Origin: Anatilimnocola aggregata
GTDB lineage: Bacteria; Planctomycetota; Planctomycetia; Pirellulales; Pirellulaceae
Length of the DNA stretch: 64,000 nucleotides
Direction: 5' to 3'
Assembly (NCBI RefSeq): GCF_007747655.1
Contig: NZ_CP036274.1
Location: forward strand, 3,100,001 to 3,164,000
The notes under the pieces were generated by a model. The model had not been told where the DNA came from, ran no database searches, and worked only from the letters and a program-made list of their open reading frames with translations. Numbering within the stretch: position 1 is the stretch's first letter; each line of letters starts with the position of its first letter. This document shows positions 62,388 through 64,000 of the stretch, piece after piece. Position numbers and translations under genes: made by a program.

Positions 62388-62411
62388 GACAGGCCGGAGG
62401 CCTATCCCACT
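62388..62411. repeat. Single copy of the GGGATAGGC repeat
   Basis: GACAGGCCGGAGGCCTATCC at 62388-62407 continues CACT; it is a variant of the arm at 60911-60934 and lies at the thpR stop. Confidence 0.6.
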
Positions 62412-62989
62412 TAGTCTGCTAGCGGGCAGTGGGCCAGCGCTTCGTAGGTGGGACCACTGCGGCCGAGAAAGCTGGCGAAAATGATCGCCTCTTCGACGAC
62501 GGACAGATCGGCGTCGAACTGCGCGAGTTCGCCGAGCTTGGTCGCAATTGCCGCCATCCCTTCCGGCGTGCCACCTTTCACACGGCCAATCGTCAAGTGA
62601 GGTGTGAAGCCCCGCTGTTCTTTGGCAAAGCCCAATTGGTTGCTGAGCGCGGTATCGATGGCCGCTTGCAGTTCGCGCAACTCGTCATTTCCTTGCTCAA
62701 GGCCAATCCACAGCGTGCGGGCCTCGGCAGAACTGGGAAAGCCACCCAGTCCACGGCAGATGATTTCGAACGGCTCGACCTCAGCAGTCGCTTGAGCAAC
62801 CACTTTGCAGATGTCGGGAATTTCGCTATCTGCCACGTTCCCCAAAAACTTGAGGGTGAGGTGCATTTGCGTCGGCTGCACCCAGTTCACGTCGACGCCC
62901 TCCGTCTTGAGTTTTTCAATCAGCTGCTTCGCGCGTTTGGTCACGCTGCTGGCGAGTTCGACGGCGATGAAGGAACGGATGCGTTGCAT
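62411..62989 (-). CDS. thpR: RNA 2',3'-cyclic phosphodiesterase ThpR
   Basis: The 192-aa protein has two catalytic HxTx motifs: MHLTLKFLGNV near residue 43 and PHLTIGRVKGG near residue 130, plus the N-terminal RSFIAVELASSV. This 2H family hydrolyses 2',3'-cyclic phosphates in RNA fragments and can ligate. It is on the same strand as lepB with 72 bp between. The extended -10 TGG-TAGAAT about 45 bases upstream of ATG 62989 may drive it. Confidence 0.92.
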   Translation of the reverse strand: MQRIRSFIAVELASSVTKRAKQLIEKLKTEGVDVNWVQPTQMHLTLKFLGNVADSEIPDICKVVAQATAEVEPFEIICRGLGGFPSSAEARTLWIGLEQGNDELRELQAAIDTALSNQLGFAKEQRGFTPHLTIGRVKGGTPEGMAAIATKLGELAQFDADLSVVEEAIIFASFLGRSGPTYEALAHCPLAD

Positions 62990-63104
62990 GGGGGAGCAGG
63001 GTGGAAGGGATAAAGGGTCGAAGAGAGGAAAGAGATGGTTGATTCTACCAAAAACTCTCTCCGTCTTTGCTCTTCATCACTTTATCCCTTTGTCGCTTCA
63101 TCCC

Positions 63105-64000
63105 TCACGCTCGCCCCATCCTCGCCACGGCGTCGCGATTCAACTTGATGCCGAGGCCAGGGCCGGTGGGGACGGGGAGCATGCCATCGGCGTCGAGCTT
63201 AAAGGGTGTTTCGAGAATGTCTTCGATGTAAGGGACACCCGTTTGATATTCGACCCAACGCGCAACCGGCATCGCCGCGGAGAGCGCCAGGTCGGCAGCG
63301 ACACCGATGGCCGTGTTCCAGCCATGGGGCACCAGCAGCACGCCCTGATCGTAGGCCAGCCATGCGAGCTTGCGACCTTCGCTCAGGCCGCCGCACTTGG
63401 TCAAGTCAGGCTGAATGATGTCGACAGCCCGCTTGAGCAAAAACGGTTGAAAGGCTTGCCGGCGGGAAAGGACTTCGCCGGTCGCGATCAGGACCGGCGA
63501 CGTAGCCTGCAACTGCGCGAACCCTTCGACATCGTCGGGCTTGAGAGCTTCTTCAAACCAGGTGATGCCGTAATCGCCAAGCATCTTGGCCGTTTCACGG
63601 GCCCAACTCACGCTATGCGGCCAGAACTGCTCGCTGCCGCCGGCATCGACCATTAATTCCACTTCTTCGCCGACGGTTTCGCGGGCGGTTCGAATCAGCA
63701 ATTCATCAAGCTGCCTGCTGACGCGACCGAAGGGTCGCCAACCCATCTTGATGGCGCGGAAGCCACGCTCTTTTTGCACAAGGAGCGCATCGCGCAGCTG
63801 CTCGGGTTGATCGAACAGGATCGACGCATAAGGCTTGATTCGGTCTCGGTAATTGCCCCCCAGCAGCTTCGACACAGGTTGACCGAGGGCTTGCCCCCAC
63901 AGATCCCACAGGGCGATATCGATGCCGCTGATGGCGTGTTCGACGCTGCCGCCGCGCCCGAGCCAGAACATACTTTGCCGCAGCTTCTCGCTGACGCGAT
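63105..64000 (-). CDS. Enolase-superfamily dehydratase/racemase, truncated by the window edge
   Basis: About 298 codons are visible and the frame continues past the right edge, so the N-terminus is missing. The barrel domain shows AISGIDIALWDLWGQALGQPV, the metal ligands in LMVDAGGSEQFWP and EEALKPDDVEGF, then ATGEVLSRRQAFQPFL and VDIIQPDLTKCGGLSEG; these are typical of the mandelate racemase/muconate cycloisomerase group. A His in PHGWNTAIGVAADLAL may be catalytic. The precise substrate (a sugar acid is likely) cannot be told. Confidence 0.88.
   Translation of the reverse strand, partial: RVSEKLRQSMFWLGRGGSVEHAISGIDIALWDLWGQALGQPVSKLLGGNYRDRIKPYASILFDQPEQLRDALLVQKERGFRAIKMGWRPFGRVSRQLDELLIRTARETVGEEVELMVDAGGSEQFWPHSVSWARETAKMLGDYGITWFEEALKPDDVEGFAQLQATSPVLIATGEVLSRRQAFQPFLLKRAVDIIQPDLTKCGGLSEGRKLAWLAYDQGVLLVPHGWNTAIGVAADLALSAAMPVARWVEYQTGVPYIEDILETPFKLDADGMLPVPTGPGLGIKLNRDAVARMGRA

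Overview
This 64 kb window is chromosomal DNA from a planctomycete, most likely of the Pirellulales. The evidence is a DUF1559 prepilin-like protein with its C-terminal DG motif, small proteins with an FSLRTLL N-terminus, DUF1080 and SMP-30 proteins, a J-like/WLGIPP N-terminal module, a Rieske/cytochrome b with fused haem-c domains, and many short palindromic repeats between genes. Genes are G+C-rich and mostly intact. No rRNA, tRNA or CRISPR array was seen.

Layout: 1-4495 holds the end of an unknown protein and mutS. 4492-7900 is an accessory patch, less G+C-rich by eye. It has a HEPN-like protein whose stop overlaps the mutS stop, three small unknown genes, three copies of a 22-bp palindrome, and a 48-codon remnant of a REP-associated tyrosine transposase. 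8080-17447 has larB, argG, a 1054-aa MFS/spermidine synthase-like protein, two tandem FSLRTLL proteins, a J-like/ricin-lectin protein and a zinc-ribbon membrane protein. 17448-18125 has no gene. 18126-26138 is a leftward run: a TAXI-like membrane protein, nnrD, ribF, nrnA, then a Rieske protein and a cytochrome b fused to four haem-c sites. 26327-31168 carries fabH, a HemY-type oxidase and priA. 31278-34432 carries a DUF1559 protein, a lipoprotein, DUF4956 and a VTC polyphosphate polymerase. 34618-42751 carries pyrK, a pseudouridine synthase with a long charged tail, a Tat-exported protein, fabI, a zinc-ribbon protein, fabZ, a DinB-fold protein and a CrtI-like oxidoreductase. 42827-47978 carries a double DUF1080 lipoprotein, a TIM-barrel isomerase, glyQS and comB. 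48161-55587 carries a Ca-type P-ATPase, a lipid kinase and a TetR-controlled ABC export operon. 55803-64000 carries maf, a sialate O-acetylesterase, an SMP-30 protein, a decayed IS200-type element, a double thioredoxin protein, an unusual signal peptidase I, thpR and a truncated enolase-superfamily gene.

Functional themes are respiration (bc complex, haem and flavin synthesis), type II fatty-acid synthesis (fabH, fabI, fabZ), polyphosphate synthesis, and an envelope export operon with a twin-palindrome operator candidate. The most distinctive items are the cytochrome b/tetrahaem fusion with one CX3CH site, the zinc-ribbon signal peptidase, the HEPN-like gene beside mutS, the charged-tail pseudouridine synthase, and several families of REP-like palindromes, two of them tied to transposase remnants.
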